DNA from: Panax quinquefolius
Lineage: Eukaryota; Streptophyta; Magnoliopsida; Apiales; Araliaceae
Direction of reading: 5' to 3'
NCBI GenBank assembly: GCA_020205615.1
Contig: CM035171.1
Coordinates: 4,384,267 to 4,448,266, forward strand
Length of the DNA stretch: 64,000 bases
Below the pieces are notes generated by a model, which worked only from the letters and a program-made list of their open reading frames with translations, searched no databases and was not told the DNA's origin. This document shows positions 35,269 to 46,109 of the stretch, one piece after another. Position 1 is the first letter of the stretch, and every line of letters starts with the position of its first letter. A program made the translations under genes and the position numbers.

Positions 35269-38200
35269 AAATTTGTGATTTGATGTGTAGAGCATTAAAT
35301 GTTTATATATTAAAGAGAGTTGTATATATATTCATATATTGGAGAAAATGAGATTTAATAGTTAATTAAACTATTGAAGAAATTAATTAATATTAGTTAA
35401 TTTAATTGAGAATTATATTATTTTATAATATAATTTTATTATTATGCCCTAGGCAATGAAGTTGATATCATAAATAATGTGGATAATTCACTTAATTAAA
35501 ATAGTAAATTAGTGTAAGCATATTTATTTTAATAAATGAGGAAGTAATATATTACATATGAGTGTAATATGTTAAAGTAATACAATTGTCAATCTTGTAA
35601 ATAGTTAAATTATTTATCGAATAAAATAAATATTTTAATTGGAATATTTATGGAATGGAATAAATATTCAATGGAGATTATTATAGAAATATTATAATTT
35701 AATTAAATAAGAAAGGTGATGATTTGTTAAATAAAATTGGAGTTATATTTGTTTAATAATTTAATTAAATATGATTTAATTAAATTAGATGTGACATTTG
35801 TAAACTACTCCCTCCGTCCCAGGATAAAAGTCCTTATTACTATTTTGGGTAGTCCTATGTTAAATGTCCACTTTCCTTTAATAACCAAACTTTTACACAT
35901 TTTTTCCTATTATGCCCGTAGCATTAAATATCTCATACTTTTCTTATTCTAATTCTTTCTCCATATTTAATGACATTATTATGGTCAATTTTGTCATTTT
36001 ATTCCTCTTCTTAATATGCGTGAAAAGTCCACCAGGACTTTTATCCTGGGACGGAGGGAGTATATAATAAGTGAATGATTAAAATAAATAGAAAATGAGC
36101 TTTATCTGGGAAAGACAAACAAGGTCTTATGATTTTTATAACTGCTGAAACCCTTAACTTATTTGAGCGTAAACCGTTTGTTAGTTGTGGAGAGAAAGAG
36201 AGCTTTAGACAGGGTTTGAGAGAAGAGAAGAAATTCTCTGGGAAATTGAGAAGGTCTGAGAATCTAAGAAGGAACAAGAAGAAGAATAGTCAAGACTCTC
36301 CTAAACAATCTAAAGAAGAAATCAAAGGATAAACGCAAGGTTAGGACTGAGCAAAAAACGGATAAAATTTGTAAGACACCAACTTTTTATGAATAAAGAT
36401 TTAATTTTCTCTTAATATTATTTTGAATAATAAGGTATTGATTTGATATAATAGTTGTGGGTGATATGTACAAATTTTGCAAAGTAAGCAAGTTGTCATA
36501 AAATATTCGTTTGGTCGGAAATATTCTTTTTGTCGGAAATATTCGTACGACGACACGATCATTGGTGGACCCCACATAACAGAATAATTGTCGGATATAA
36601 AAAGCGATAAAAATAACCTTTTCATAACGGCAAGACTTTTACTGTTAAACTGTTGAAATACCCGGTGATAAAAATACGATGAATCTGGCGTGGTTGCACG
36701 GTAGAGTACGGTATTATATCTGATATCTCGATTATTGATGTTTACGTAAGAAGTCACTCAGTTTTATTCAATTATTGCAACAGTAGTAGTTGCATAATAT
36801 CTCATATTATTGATTCAATTATTGTCACAACATCATCTGCACAATATTTTATATTATTAAATCAATAATTGAGATGACACAGTTATTCATATTATTATTT
36901 GCATTATTGACAATGTCTAGAAAGTTCTGTCGAGGAAAGGGGTTAGGTTATTTAATTGCACGCTAATAAAGAGAAATCCTTATCAGAAAGCCCCCACTTT
37001 CCTGGGAATGATCTGGTTGTCAATATTGTGAGTTATAATATTAATGATGAATGATTGTTCAAAGATTAAAAATATGTTGATTGAAGATAAGTGATTTGTG
37101 GTAAATATTTATTCAATTTTTGATATAAATAGAGGGGTTGTCATAAAGTATTTGTTGAAGTTTGGCTTATTACATGGACCCCCACTTACTCATTTTTCAA
37201 AATCGCCGGTAGAAAGTTGTCTCAGTTTTGTTTATTATTATTATAATAGTAATAAAACAGAAAACTTTTTATATAAAACAAAATACTTTTTATATTATAT
37301 ATAAAGTTATTTGTTTTATTAGATTATAAATAGAATATATTATATTTTATATAAAATTTTTGGTTTATTAGAATATTTTATTGCACAGTGATTAATAATA
37401 AAAATCAGAAAATCGCGCGAATTCGTCCGTGACTTCGCCCGTGAATTTTTCTTTCTGTGCATCCGTGATTTTCTTAAATAGTGCCCTGCCATTCTCCTAT
37501 AAATAGGATGCTTAGTTAAGAAATGAAAATCACACCAAAATCAGAGAATTCTTCTTCTATAATATTGTGCGTATTTCTTTTGAGTATAAGGATACTTTGA
37601 GTGTAGCAAATAGTGCAAGTTTTCCTCAATAATATCTCTGCTATACCAGTCAAATTTAGTCTCCTACTAAGGTAAGGGATATTATTTCTTTCGTATTCGT
37701 AAAGGATGTTATTTTCTTCATACTCATAAAGGTTGTCATTCTATTCTTTATTAATCTGCAGGAGTAATCTGTCTACGCGGATTACCGCATGCATGATGAA
37801 TAACCTTTCGTATTTATTCTTTATTAATTTGCGGGATTAACATGTCTACGCGGATTACCGCATGCATGGTGAATAACCATTCATATTCATTCTTTATTAA
37901 TTTGTGGTAATGATTTGTCTACGCAGATTACTACATGACAGGTGAAAATCCATTTGCAGTTCATATATTCTTTCATACTTATATGTAGTGGCGAAGCCAG
38001 AAACTCTCGTCACTGCGGTCGAAATTATTAGTGAATTACAAATAATCTGGAGGGGTTCGGGGGCAGCGTCCTCGAGCCAATTTTTTTTATACTTTATACT
38101 TTCGAGTATATATATATATACTATATTACAATGAAAATATAATGAGTAATAATATATGGTATATATACACTATATTGACTCATAATAGACTTTTTTAATC

Positions 38201-41200
38201 ACAAATGTTCACAAGTAAGTGATTCATTATTTATTTTTAACAATAATATAAATTAGATTATTATTTAGTTTAAAATATTATAGATATTATAGAGAGACAC
38301 ATATATTGAGAGGATATGAGTCATATGTGGTTAAAATTTGATTGACAAAGTTATAAATATTCAATTTGACCCCATATAATAGAAAATTTATAAAATTTTA
38401 ATGGGGTCAATTTATATATAATACTTAAAAATTTTAAAATTTACCTTACATTATAAAGTAATTTTTTTTAGTGGGGTCGATTGACCCCACAAAGTCTTAT
38501 GTGGCTTCGCCACTGCTTGTATGGGATATCATTTCTTTTGTATTCGTAAGGGATATTATTTTCGTTCAATATTCGTAAGAAATATTATTTTATTCCATAC
38601 TCTATAGTATGTAAGTAATATTATTTTATTTCATATTCCTAAATCTACACTTATTTTGATAAGTATTGCTTCTATAATCCCTGAAATTAGTAGAATATCC
38701 TTGAATTTTGCGCTTCATCTAGTATCGTTTCATTGGAATATTGGTCTGAACTGTCTTATTAAATTTCAATATTTTCATTCGGGGTAGTATTCACGGGGTA
38801 CTATTCACTGGTATTATTCATACGGTACTATTCATGGGTACTATTCATACGTACTATTCATGAATATTGTTCACAACAGAATTTTCTTTTCTGTCCAAAT
38901 TAATTTTGATACATGAATATCATTCTTGAATTTTACTCCACAATTAGTTTTCATGTTGACAATTTGGACATTCTTGAACTCTGGATAAATTTAATTATAA
39001 ATCTCTAATATTTATCCTTGATCTCACTTGATTGATTCCTTATATCATCATCATCATCATCATCATGTTTATATTGTGGTGAAAGTCATCTTTGTCCCGT
39101 AGTGCATAGATGAACTGTTGATTGGTATGATTACGACCAGGAATTGTGTATTGCTATAATCATGACCTGTAATGTTACAGACAAATGATGTGGTGAAAGT
39201 CCTCTTTGGCCCGTAGTGCATAGATGGACAGATATTTGGCATGATTATGACCACTGGTGAAACATACGAATATCATTGGCCCGTAGTGTATGGATAATTC
39301 GTTGATCTAAAATGATTATTGATTCGTGTTACAGAGATAAAATATTGTTGATGAACTTTTAAATCATAGAAGATAGTAGACATCATGCTCTACTTGGCTC
39401 TTCTAATTGATTGCTTATTCCGCTGCAATTGTTGATCTAAAACTTGTTGTCTATTGTATTTTATCAGATTTTTCTCTGTTGAGGACTAAGGATAATTTAT
39501 TCTGCATTATCTTAGTCATAATACTCTTTACTGGGCTAGTTGAGCTCACCCTTTTCTTTCATTGTTCTCTTCAGGAAATGAGAATATAGTTGGGACTAGT
39601 CAGGGAATGGAGTGATGGTCCAATATGGTTGCTATAGTAGTCCTCATTATTCTATAAAATAATGTGATAATAATTGTAATAAAGACTTTAATTGATCATA
39701 GACAATATTTGTGTTCAAACTCACAGTTTATGTTTTGTCGTATTTTTCACGACAGTTAATAGTTGTATAAATGAAGTTGTATTTGATTTATGTACCATAT
39801 ATTTGACGACTCAGAATGGGTTGTGTGGACCTATTTTGGGGGCGTCACAAAACCGAATAACCGAATCGAACCGAATTTTTTTAGTTATTCGTTTATTTTT
39901 TGAATTTCGATTATACCCATTTTAATATTCGGCTTTCAGGTTCGAGTTTGATTTTTAAATTTTGGCTATTCGGTTAACCGAACTATATAAAAAAAAATAA
40001 AGCCTTCAAGGTAAAAAGAGTAATCTCTCAGACTCTCACTCTCAATCTCAGATCAGATTCAATCTCTCATAGTCTCATCTTTATTCTCTCACTCTCTTAT
40101 CTCTCATCTCTCTGCAAACTTAACCCAAACCAAATCATATCCTTTTCGCGACTCCTTTTCGGCTAATTTTCATAACCTTTCAGTTTCAGGTAATTAACAA
40201 ATCTTCTTTTCATATGATATGAGTGGGCAGAACTATTTATCTACATGCTGCTAAACTATGGTGTTGAATCTGATTTGGTTGACATGTCAAAATATGGGCA
40301 TAGTTATTTTAACTAATTATCTAGATGCTGCTAAACTATGGTGTTGAAGCTAATCTACAAGTGCTGCTAAACTATGGTGTTGAAGCTGATTTGGTTGACA
40401 GAGCTGATTCAAAACAACAGGAACGTCAATTTATGACTATGTCAATTTATGTTAAGGAACTCAATCTTTATACTTGTTATGTAAACTGAAGTATGTACAA
40501 TATGTTAGTCTTGTTGGGAAAAGTACGCCAAAAATAATCTATATCCCAGGAATTACTTTTCCGTCTTTGTGTAATTAAATATGAAATCAACAAAACCAAT
40601 TATGAGAACAAAAATAACAAATAACCATCCACAAGCAAGACACCAAATTTACGTGGAAAACCCTCTAAAACTAAGAGGTAAAAACTACGGGTCAAACTCC
40701 GAATCTCCACTATATCACTAATAATGGGCTTAGAATAATCCTCTCAAGTTTTATGTCTTAAAACTTGAGGTTACACAATAAATTGAGATAATACAAATTT
40801 ACCTTTAATTAAGTTGAGAAACCTAATTAACTTCACCACCAAAAAACACCCCAAGCAATAAAGTCTTCAAGCTTTCAATTGAACGGATATGATGGCGGAT
40901 ACCCACGAACAACAAACAGTAATTCTCTCAATTTATTCTTTTGGTATCTTCTTACTACCAAGCTTTTCTATCTCATGTATCAAATAAGACTCCCTCATAG
41001 CCTTATTTATAGTACTCTTCTTAATCCATTCCTATTATGGATTAGAAACAATTTATTCTCCTAATCAAATTAGAGATCACATCTCCTTGTCTTGGTCACC
41101 AACCAATCTAACAAGTAAATCCTTTTTCAACTTGGATTCCTTTCATGGAATCTCCAATTCCAATATTGCTTTCATTAACCCAATTTCTAATTGGATTAAT

Positions 41201-44200
41201 ATCAAGTAAACCCACTTACTTGCTCACAAAGAAAATCAATTCTTTTATATCTTGGATTCTATCTCATGGGTGAGGACCCACACCCAACAAGTCTAATGAT
41301 TATGTTGTATAATCTGAGCGTATTATTTATGTGCTACGTGATGCATGAAAGCTGTTAGATTTGTTGGGTTGTCGAGCTCAACCTTGCAAATAACCATTTT
41401 TGCAAGTTAAGAATTCAAGGTAACGTTATGTGCTACTTGAATGACACGAGTCAGATGTAATGCATGAAGATTTAAATACTTTGGCTGAGTTGTTATTATT
41501 TTGAACCATGTTTAAGGTTCCGAACGATGTACTTAATAAATCACAATGATTATATAACGATAAACAACAGAGTTTGAATTATCTGATATGTAAAGATTAC
41601 CGAGTTGAAATGTAAGATTTTATAAATCACTATTGAATTGAATCACAGAATAGATTTGATTCAAAGATATGTAAAAGACTTGTGATTCAGGGAATTACAG
41701 AAAGAAGATAGAAAAACATGAATTTATTCCGCATTTTTATTAAGTTTAACATCAAGATGTAAAGTTAGAATAAAGATGTATTGTTAACGACCGAGACCAA
41801 GAGATGAATTGTATGAATTTTGGGGTCGTTACAACAAGAAACTGAATAGCACGATTGCTTTATGATTCACGCATTTTAGATACTTTGAAGCGCATATATT
41901 CATTTTTAGTACATTTTACATAATACATTTATTTTTCGTAATGGAATATAGGGATAATGAAAACAAAATCATGACAAACTCAAATCCAATACTAGCACCA
42001 ACAAAATCGTGAAACCACCACCTCGCTACCATGACAGGCCCAGCCAAACCACAAACAATGAAGTGATAGCAACAAGAAAACTTAAATAAAGAGAGGTGTC
42101 TCTTTGTCTTCGTCGTTGAACTAACAATCGCCAGAAACGGGAAAGGAAGAAATTAAAGTTGTTATTCCTGCCATCGATCAAATGAAGATTCATATGGTGA
42201 TTGTGATGGTGAACCTATAATATTTGTGATTTTCTTTGAATATATAGAGAGAGAACAGAGACCGGATACCGGATACAGAGAAGGATATATTAAAAATTAT
42301 TATTATTTTCAATATTTTTAAAAATTATTATTATTTTTAGTAAAAATATTAGAAAATTTTATTTTTTCATAAAATGATTAAAGTTTCATAAAATATACAT
42401 TCAAAAATATTAAATAAGAAAATAAACTTTATTTTAAAAATTAGATTTTTTTCATTTATATGTAAAACTTTATGTTCAGCAAAAAAGTTTATGTTTTTAC
42501 CATTATTACATAATATTAGAATTTTTAAAAACTAAAAATAGAAATTAAAATACAAAAATCTTAAAAGATAAATAAAAAAACTGAATCATTTTTTTCAAAA
42601 AAAGAAATAAAAAGTTTTAAAATAATTATTATTTTCAGGAATAAAAATTAGAAAAATTTATAAAATAAAGATTCAAAAAATAATATTAAAAATAAAATTT
42701 TATTTTCACAAGAAAAAAAAGGTTCTAATTTTTTTCCTGAAAATAATAATTATTTGAAAAAAATTAAATATATATTTTATGAAACTTTACTCATTTTTTT
42801 AAAAAAGGTTTCTAATTTTTTCCTGAAAATAATAATTATTTTTAAAACTTTTTAAAAATAATATTTTTTTTTAAAATATAAAAATATTTATTATTTTAAA
42901 ACATTTTTTATTAAAATATTAAAATAATATTTTATTTCAAAATATTAAAAATAATGATTCTATCATTCTCTCTAAAAATTCTCTCATCTTTTAGTTTCTC
43001 CCTTTTAAAATTGTGTTACTTTCTCTGTCTAAATTTTTATATACATCTCTCTATATAATTTTCTATCACTTGTTATCTTTAAAACTTTATCACCTTTTTT
43101 TCCTTAGCTAAAGATACTTTAATATTTGATTGATTTGTGTAACTTGATGTAAACTTAATTATTGTTTACCAACTTTTTAGTATTAATACCTTGTATAAAA
43201 CTAAAATACAAAAAAGAAAAAAAGTGAAAAGTGGAGTAAAATTATTAAAGGAAAAATAAATAATAAAAAGACCAACCAAACGATTAAGGGTCTGTTCGGG
43301 AATAAGTTTGTCAATTTTTATTGTTTGAGTGTTTACATGTAACTTGTTTTTTACCTTATAGATTGACTTATTATAAGCAATTTTTGAGAAAAAATAATTT
43401 TTTACGTTTTAAAAAATAACTTATAAGTCATTTTAAAGTAAATAAATTTAACCAAATGTAATTTTTGCCCTCAAATCTTAAACCTAAAGTTCAATTGATT
43501 TTAGTAAAACATTTTAAAAAGTTATTTTTAACTTAATTACTGACATATAAATCAAAATAGTTTCCAATAATTTTTAACTTCTTAAAAATGATATTCACCC
43601 AATTCTCAAAAAGATGAACAAAATACAAATTTAATAAATATTAAGAAAACAAAAATAAAGGATTCATAAAATGATGAATAAATTTTTATATATATACTAA
43701 TGTACTCATCCATCCGTCCCTTAATATAAATCGCTTTTAGAAAAGTGTTTTTGTCTTTTAATATATGTCGTTTGAGATTTAGTAATCATTAATTACTTAG
43801 TTTCTAATATTACCCTAAGTATTAAATATAATTTTACTTCTCTCATTATTTTTTGTCTAATAAATAATTTTCTCTTTTTATAATACAAGAACAATATAAA
43901 TAATTGATATTATATTTAATATTATTCAATCATTTTTTTAATAATGGACGGAGGGAGTATCAACATCAAATGGCATAATTATGCTTTACTTTACTTTATT
44001 TTATGTAACTTATCAAATCTTTTGGGCCCACAACGGTGTGAAGAGATAAGGGTAGGACCCCTTGCACAGCTGGTGTCAAAAGGGCCGCCAATTAGGGGTG
44101 TTCATTTGATTCGGTATTTTCGGTTTTTCGGTTTTCCGAACCGGACCAAACAAATCGATTCGATATAAAAAGAACCGGTCGAGTTTTTTGAGTAAATACC

Positions 44201-44864
44201 GTTTTTACCTGTTTTTTCGGTACCGATTTTGGTTCGTCGTTTTTATAGTTCGGTAAAAACCAAACCGGACCGGTATATACCGGTTTTTAAATTTTTTATT
44301 ATTATTAATAATTTATTAAAATAATAATAATAAAATAATAATAATAATAATAATATTAATAAAAATAATAAAAAAAATAATAAAATAATAATAATAATAG
44401 TAAAATAATGATTATAATAATAAAAATAAAAATAATAATAATAAAACGATAATAATAATAATAAAATGATGATAATAATAATAAAAATAATAATTATATT
44501 AATTTTCGGTAAAAACCAAGTATCTTGGTTCAGATATACTGGTCCAACTTGGTTCCGTATCGTATCGGTATCAATATTTGGCCTATTTCGGTTTCGGTTC
44601 GGTATGGTACCGGTCCGGTTCGGGCCGGTTTTTACCAGATGAACACCCCTACCGCCAATGGTTTCGAAAATAGATCAGTAAAAATAGTGCAGTAAGTAAA
44701 AAGAGAGTAACTAAAATTTACTGTTTTGGTATCGGCAGGACCAAAAATGGGATCCGTGACCTTCACAGAAAAGTCCTGCTCATTGCACCTATCTTTACCA
44801 TTACTATTACTATAATTTATACTACTACTACGATTCTTGAAAGCTAAAAGAAGTTGATTTGAGA

Positions 44865-44908
<44 letters not shown>

Positions 44909-45332
44909 CATACATGGAAACGACGTGGCAGGTAGAATTGCGGTCGAAAGAGCAGTCACAGGTGACGGAGCTCTCAAAACCCTTTCTGGCCAAAGGGACG
45001 CTCCAGTTCCCTTCCCCGCTACAGGGATCCTTGTTAAAATCCCAATCCCTCTTCCCCAATCGCTTCCCTATCGCTCTTAATGCCCTCACTGCGCTTCATA
45101 ATCACTCAATTAATTATACACACACCCAAACAATTTCAATTGATTTACACATGCAGGCACAACACATTGATTAATTGCGTTTGAGTTGGGTATTACCTTC
45201 ATCTTGGTGGAGCTTGGGTGTAGTAGCTGCTGATCCAATGTTTGTTAACAAAATTAGCACTAGAACAAATGAACAATTGATGAGGACCACATGATGAAGC
45301 GGCAGTTGCTTAGTCATCAAACCACTTCCCAT
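24820..45332 (-). CDS. LRR-malectin receptor-like kinase (LRR-VIII-2 type), 24 exons, 1025 aa
   Basis: Membrane receptor kinase. Exons, 5' to 3': 45332-45197, 45088-44914, 34292-34221, 34006-33938, 33852-33781, 33359-33288, 33174-33103, 32628-32557, 32378-32307, 32175-32107, 32028-31957, 31222-31151, 31070-31005, 30710-30645, 30558-30520, 30304-30246, 29729-29347, 29243-29048, 28380-28234, 27331-27213, 26373-26163, 26057-25817, 25590-25440, 25194-24820. They total 3078 nt and stay in frame with GT-AG borders. The start is chosen because an in-frame TAA lies 21 nt upstream and a signal peptide follows. Order: signal peptide (1-36), cysteine-paired N-cap, LRRs (104-385), malectin (419-611), one TM segment (about 624-645), kinase (about 685-970), Ser/Thr-rich tail. 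The layout matches Arabidopsis At1g53430/At1g07650-like kinases (about 1000 aa). The ligand cannot be inferred. Intron 2 is unusually long (10.6 kb). Confidence 0.93.
26906..26995. repeat. 45-bp tandem duplication in kinase intron 20
   Basis: Two 45-bp units, each about CCCAAATCAATTAGAATGAA plus a TGAACC..TTGTGCTTTCCCG tail (26906-26950 and 26951-26995), and a partial third. They follow a CT-rich tract (26829-26905). Confidence 0.75.
28650..28666 (+). repeat. 17-base G homopolymer followed by G-rich tract
   Basis: An uninterrupted G run in kinase intron 18, followed by TGTTTGGGTGGGTGGGGAG. It could form a G-quadruplex on the plus strand, which is the template strand of the kinase gene. The length is likely polymorphic or mis-sequenced. 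Confidence 0.9.
28786..28804 (-). other. Candidate cryptic 19-nt exon in intron 18
   Basis: It has a good acceptor (TTTGCAG) and donor (GCAG|GTAACA) on the coding strand. Inclusion between exons 18 and 19 would read ATC TAG at the junction, an immediate stop, and would shift the frame. Skipping it keeps the frame (EP-N-FKPP), so it is not part of the main coding sequence. Confidence 0.35.
29048..29729 (-). other. Kinase exons 17-18: malectin-like carbohydrate-binding domain
   Basis: It begins [13 protein letters not shown] and continues with [40 protein letters not shown] and FAEIVF; the second half is [24 protein letters not shown]...[25 protein letters not shown]. This is the malectin domain of LRR-VIII-2 kinases, thought to contact cell-wall glycans or peptide complexes. 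The exon 17 donor is CAG|GTAACT. Confidence 0.92.
30246..34292 (-). other. Kinase exons 3-16: leucine-rich repeats
   Basis: Exons 3 to 12 are 69-72 nt, all phase 2, and each carries one about 24-aa repeat (for example [40 protein letters not shown]). Exons 13-14 (66 nt each) carry [13 protein letters not shown] and [20 protein letters not shown]. Exons 15-16 form a short linker and the Cys motif [10 protein letters not shown] before the malectin domain. One-repeat-one-exon architecture is normal for plant LRR kinases and helped fix every border. Confidence 0.92.
34385..34605 (+). mobile_element. Possible tRNA-derived SINE
   Basis: TTAGCTCAAGTGGTCATGAG at 34393 resembles a pol III A box (TRGCNNAGTGG), and the segment ends in a T-rich tail (about 34577-34600). 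A convincing B box was not found, so the call is weak. It lies in kinase intron 2. Confidence 0.3.
34606..35807. other. Kinase intron 2, distal AT-rich part
   Basis: No gene. It contains a one-sided MITE-like end (ACTCCCTCGGTTCAAAATTG at about 34686), a (TA)n run at 35231-35264, and TGTGACAACCCAGATTTTCG at about 35150, which resembles the start of a gypsy-type LTR without an identifiable partner. Confidence 0.4.
35808..36060. mobile_element. Stowaway MITE with perfect 26-bp inverted ends
   Basis: 253 bp flanked by TA (35806-35807 and 36061-36062). The ends CTCCCTCCGTCCCAGGATAA...(26 bp) are exact inverted copies of each other, the hallmark of a young Tc1/mariner-type MITE. Confidence 0.92.
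37986..38515. mobile_element. Non-autonomous hAT element inside the LTR
   Basis: Ends TAGTGGCGAAGCCAG and (inverted) CAGTGGCGAAGCCAC. Flanked by CTTATATG (37978-37985) and CTTGTATG (38516-38523), an 8-bp duplication with one mismatch, as for hAT transposons. No transposase ORF. Confidence 0.8.
38785..38875 (+). repeat. Array of TACTATTCA-type units in LTR
   Basis: Six or so units such as GGTACTATTCACTGG and CGTACTATTCATG. Related to the GTGAATAGTA array at 48310-48480 (opposite orientation) and to the 6.03-6.33 kb array. Confidence 0.7.
39848..40511. other. Intron 2 DNA with CT tract and 3-copy repeat
   Basis: It starts CAAAACCGAATAACCGAATC, a text common near hAT termini. A CT-rich tract runs 40020-40110. 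TGCTGCTAAACTATGGTGTT recurs three times (about 40246, 40326 and 40362). No gene. Confidence 0.5.
40512..41289. mobile_element. Solo LTR, copia-like, with 5-bp TSD
   Basis: 778 bp starting TGTTGGG and ending CCCAACA (inverted termini), flanked on both sides by AGTCT (40507-40511 and 41290-41294). The interior includes ACGTGGAAAACCCTCTAAAA, often seen in copia LTRs. Solo LTRs arise by LTR-LTR recombination. Orientation is not assigned. Confidence 0.85.
41290..43704. other. Intron 2, AT-rich DNA with inverted repeat
   Basis: No gene. Three copies of a sequence around AATAATTATTATTTTCAGGA occur: 42610-42650 (one orientation), 42724-42758 and 42812-42855 (inverted). They could form alternative hairpins with arms of about 40 bp. 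GAATTTTGGGGTCGTTACAA near 41817 may be an LTR end. Confidence 0.5.
43705..43957. mobile_element. Degenerate Stowaway MITE
   Basis: 253 bp between TA dinucleotides (43703-43704 and 43958-43959). Left end CTCATCCATCCGTCCCTTAA, right end inverted CTCCCTCCGTCCATTATTAA; inverted ends imperfect, so older than the one at 35.8 kb. Confidence 0.75.
44093..44651. mobile_element. hAT-type MITE with perfect 8-bp TSD
   Basis: 559 bp with ends TAGGGGTGTTCATTTG and inverted TAGGGGTGTTCATCTG (one mismatch). Flanked by CCGCCAAT at 44085-44092 and 44652-44659. The interior is an ATA/AAT-rich core between long subterminal inverted repeats rich in CCGGTT/AACCGG. It lies about 260 bp inside intron 2 from exon 2. 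Confidence 0.92.
44914..45332 (-). other. Kinase exons 1-2: signal peptide and N-terminal cap
   Basis: Exon 1 (45197-45332) encodes MGSGLMTKQ then a hydrophobic core ([20 protein letters not shown]) that directs secretion. Exon 2 (44914-45088) encodes [20 protein letters not shown] then [10 protein letters not shown]...[22 protein letters not shown], the LRR N-cap typical of this subfamily ([13 protein letters not shown]). Its donor (AT|GTATGTATG) abuts a (TA)n run at 44869-44904. Confidence 0.92.
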
Positions 45333-45543
45333 TAATTTAAATATTGCTGCTTAATTTTTATGATTTTTGTAGATAGATAGATAGACATAGGGATAAGGAG
45401 AAAGAAAGAGACAGACAGACAGAGAGGTGGGTGACTCGCCCAACTGAACGGTGGTAGAGATGGGAGTAATAAATTAATTGGGAGATGCGAGTGTGCGTAA
45501 ATGTGCTTGTACTTGGGAAGACCGATGAATACGTAGGATAGTA
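45333..45543 (-). promoter_or_regulatory. Proximal upstream region of the receptor kinase
   Basis: 211 bp between the start codon and a MITE. It carries an AGAT/AGAC-type microsatellite (about 45370-45425, GATAGATAGATAGACATAG and GACAGACAGACAGAGAG). Part must be 5' UTR. No convincing TATA box was identified. Confidence 0.4.
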
Positions 45544-46107
45544 CTCCATCCATTCCTTAATAGTATAAGTAATTTTAGAGAAATATTTTTGTTCTTTAAT
45601 ATAAGTCGTTTGAGAATTTCAAATAAGCATTAATTGCTTAGTTTTCAATATTATTCCAAGTATTAAATATAATTTTGGTTCTCTCACTATTTTTTATCCA
45701 ATAAATAATAATCTCTTATTCCAATACAAGGGCAATATAGATAATTGATATTATAGTTAATGTTATACTACCTCCGTCCCACAATAAGTGTTTTTTAGGC
45801 TTAATAGTTTTTTTCAAAATAAGTAATGGGTTAGAACTCCAATACAATTTTTGCAATATTTTCTCATATATGCCTTTATGCATTCAATGGTATTTATTGC
45901 ATCTTACCATCACTACAATTAAATGACACTCATTAACTCTTCAACTTCAAAGAAAATATATTAAGGGTATTTTTGTCATTTTAGCTTATGTATTGTTATG
46001 TGTGATTTTAGCTAAAAAGACACTTATTATGGGACGGAGGTAGTACAATCATTACCTTAATACTTATGCACAACACTAAAACGACTTATATTAAGGAATG
46101 GAGGGAG
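45544..46107. mobile_element. Stowaway MITE interrupted by another MITE
   Basis: Outer ends CTCCATCCATTCCTTAATA and inverted CTCCCTCCATTCCTTAATAT, with TA on both sides (45542-45543 and 46108-46109). Own length is about 288 bp without the insertion. It starts 212 bp upstream of the kinase start codon. Confidence 0.82.
45768..46043. mobile_element. Inner Stowaway MITE
   Basis: 276 bp flanked by TA (45766-45767 and 46044-46045). Ends CTACCTCCGTCCCACAATAA and inverted CTACCTCCGTCCCATAATAA differ at one base. Inserted in the outer MITE. Confidence 0.88.
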
Positions 46108-46109
46108 TA

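Larger units (their letters stand above)
36370..39847 (+). mobile_element. Chromovirus LTR (probable solo), plus strand, in kinase intron 2
   Basis: It begins TGTAAGACACC and ends GGGGGCGTCA, the reverse orientation of the LTRs at 4.2, 11.1 and 58.0 kb. No gag/pol adjoins either side, so it is probably a solo LTR; a matching 5-bp duplication was not found. It is antisense to the kinase gene. It contains a 530-bp hAT element (37986-38515) and a TACTATTCA-rich array at about 38785-38875. Confidence 0.75.

Noticed and set aside
36129..36332. 67-codon basic ORF in kinase intron 2
   Set aside because: Lys/Glu/Arg-rich low complexity from a GA-rich tract, with no homologous feature and flanked by transposons.
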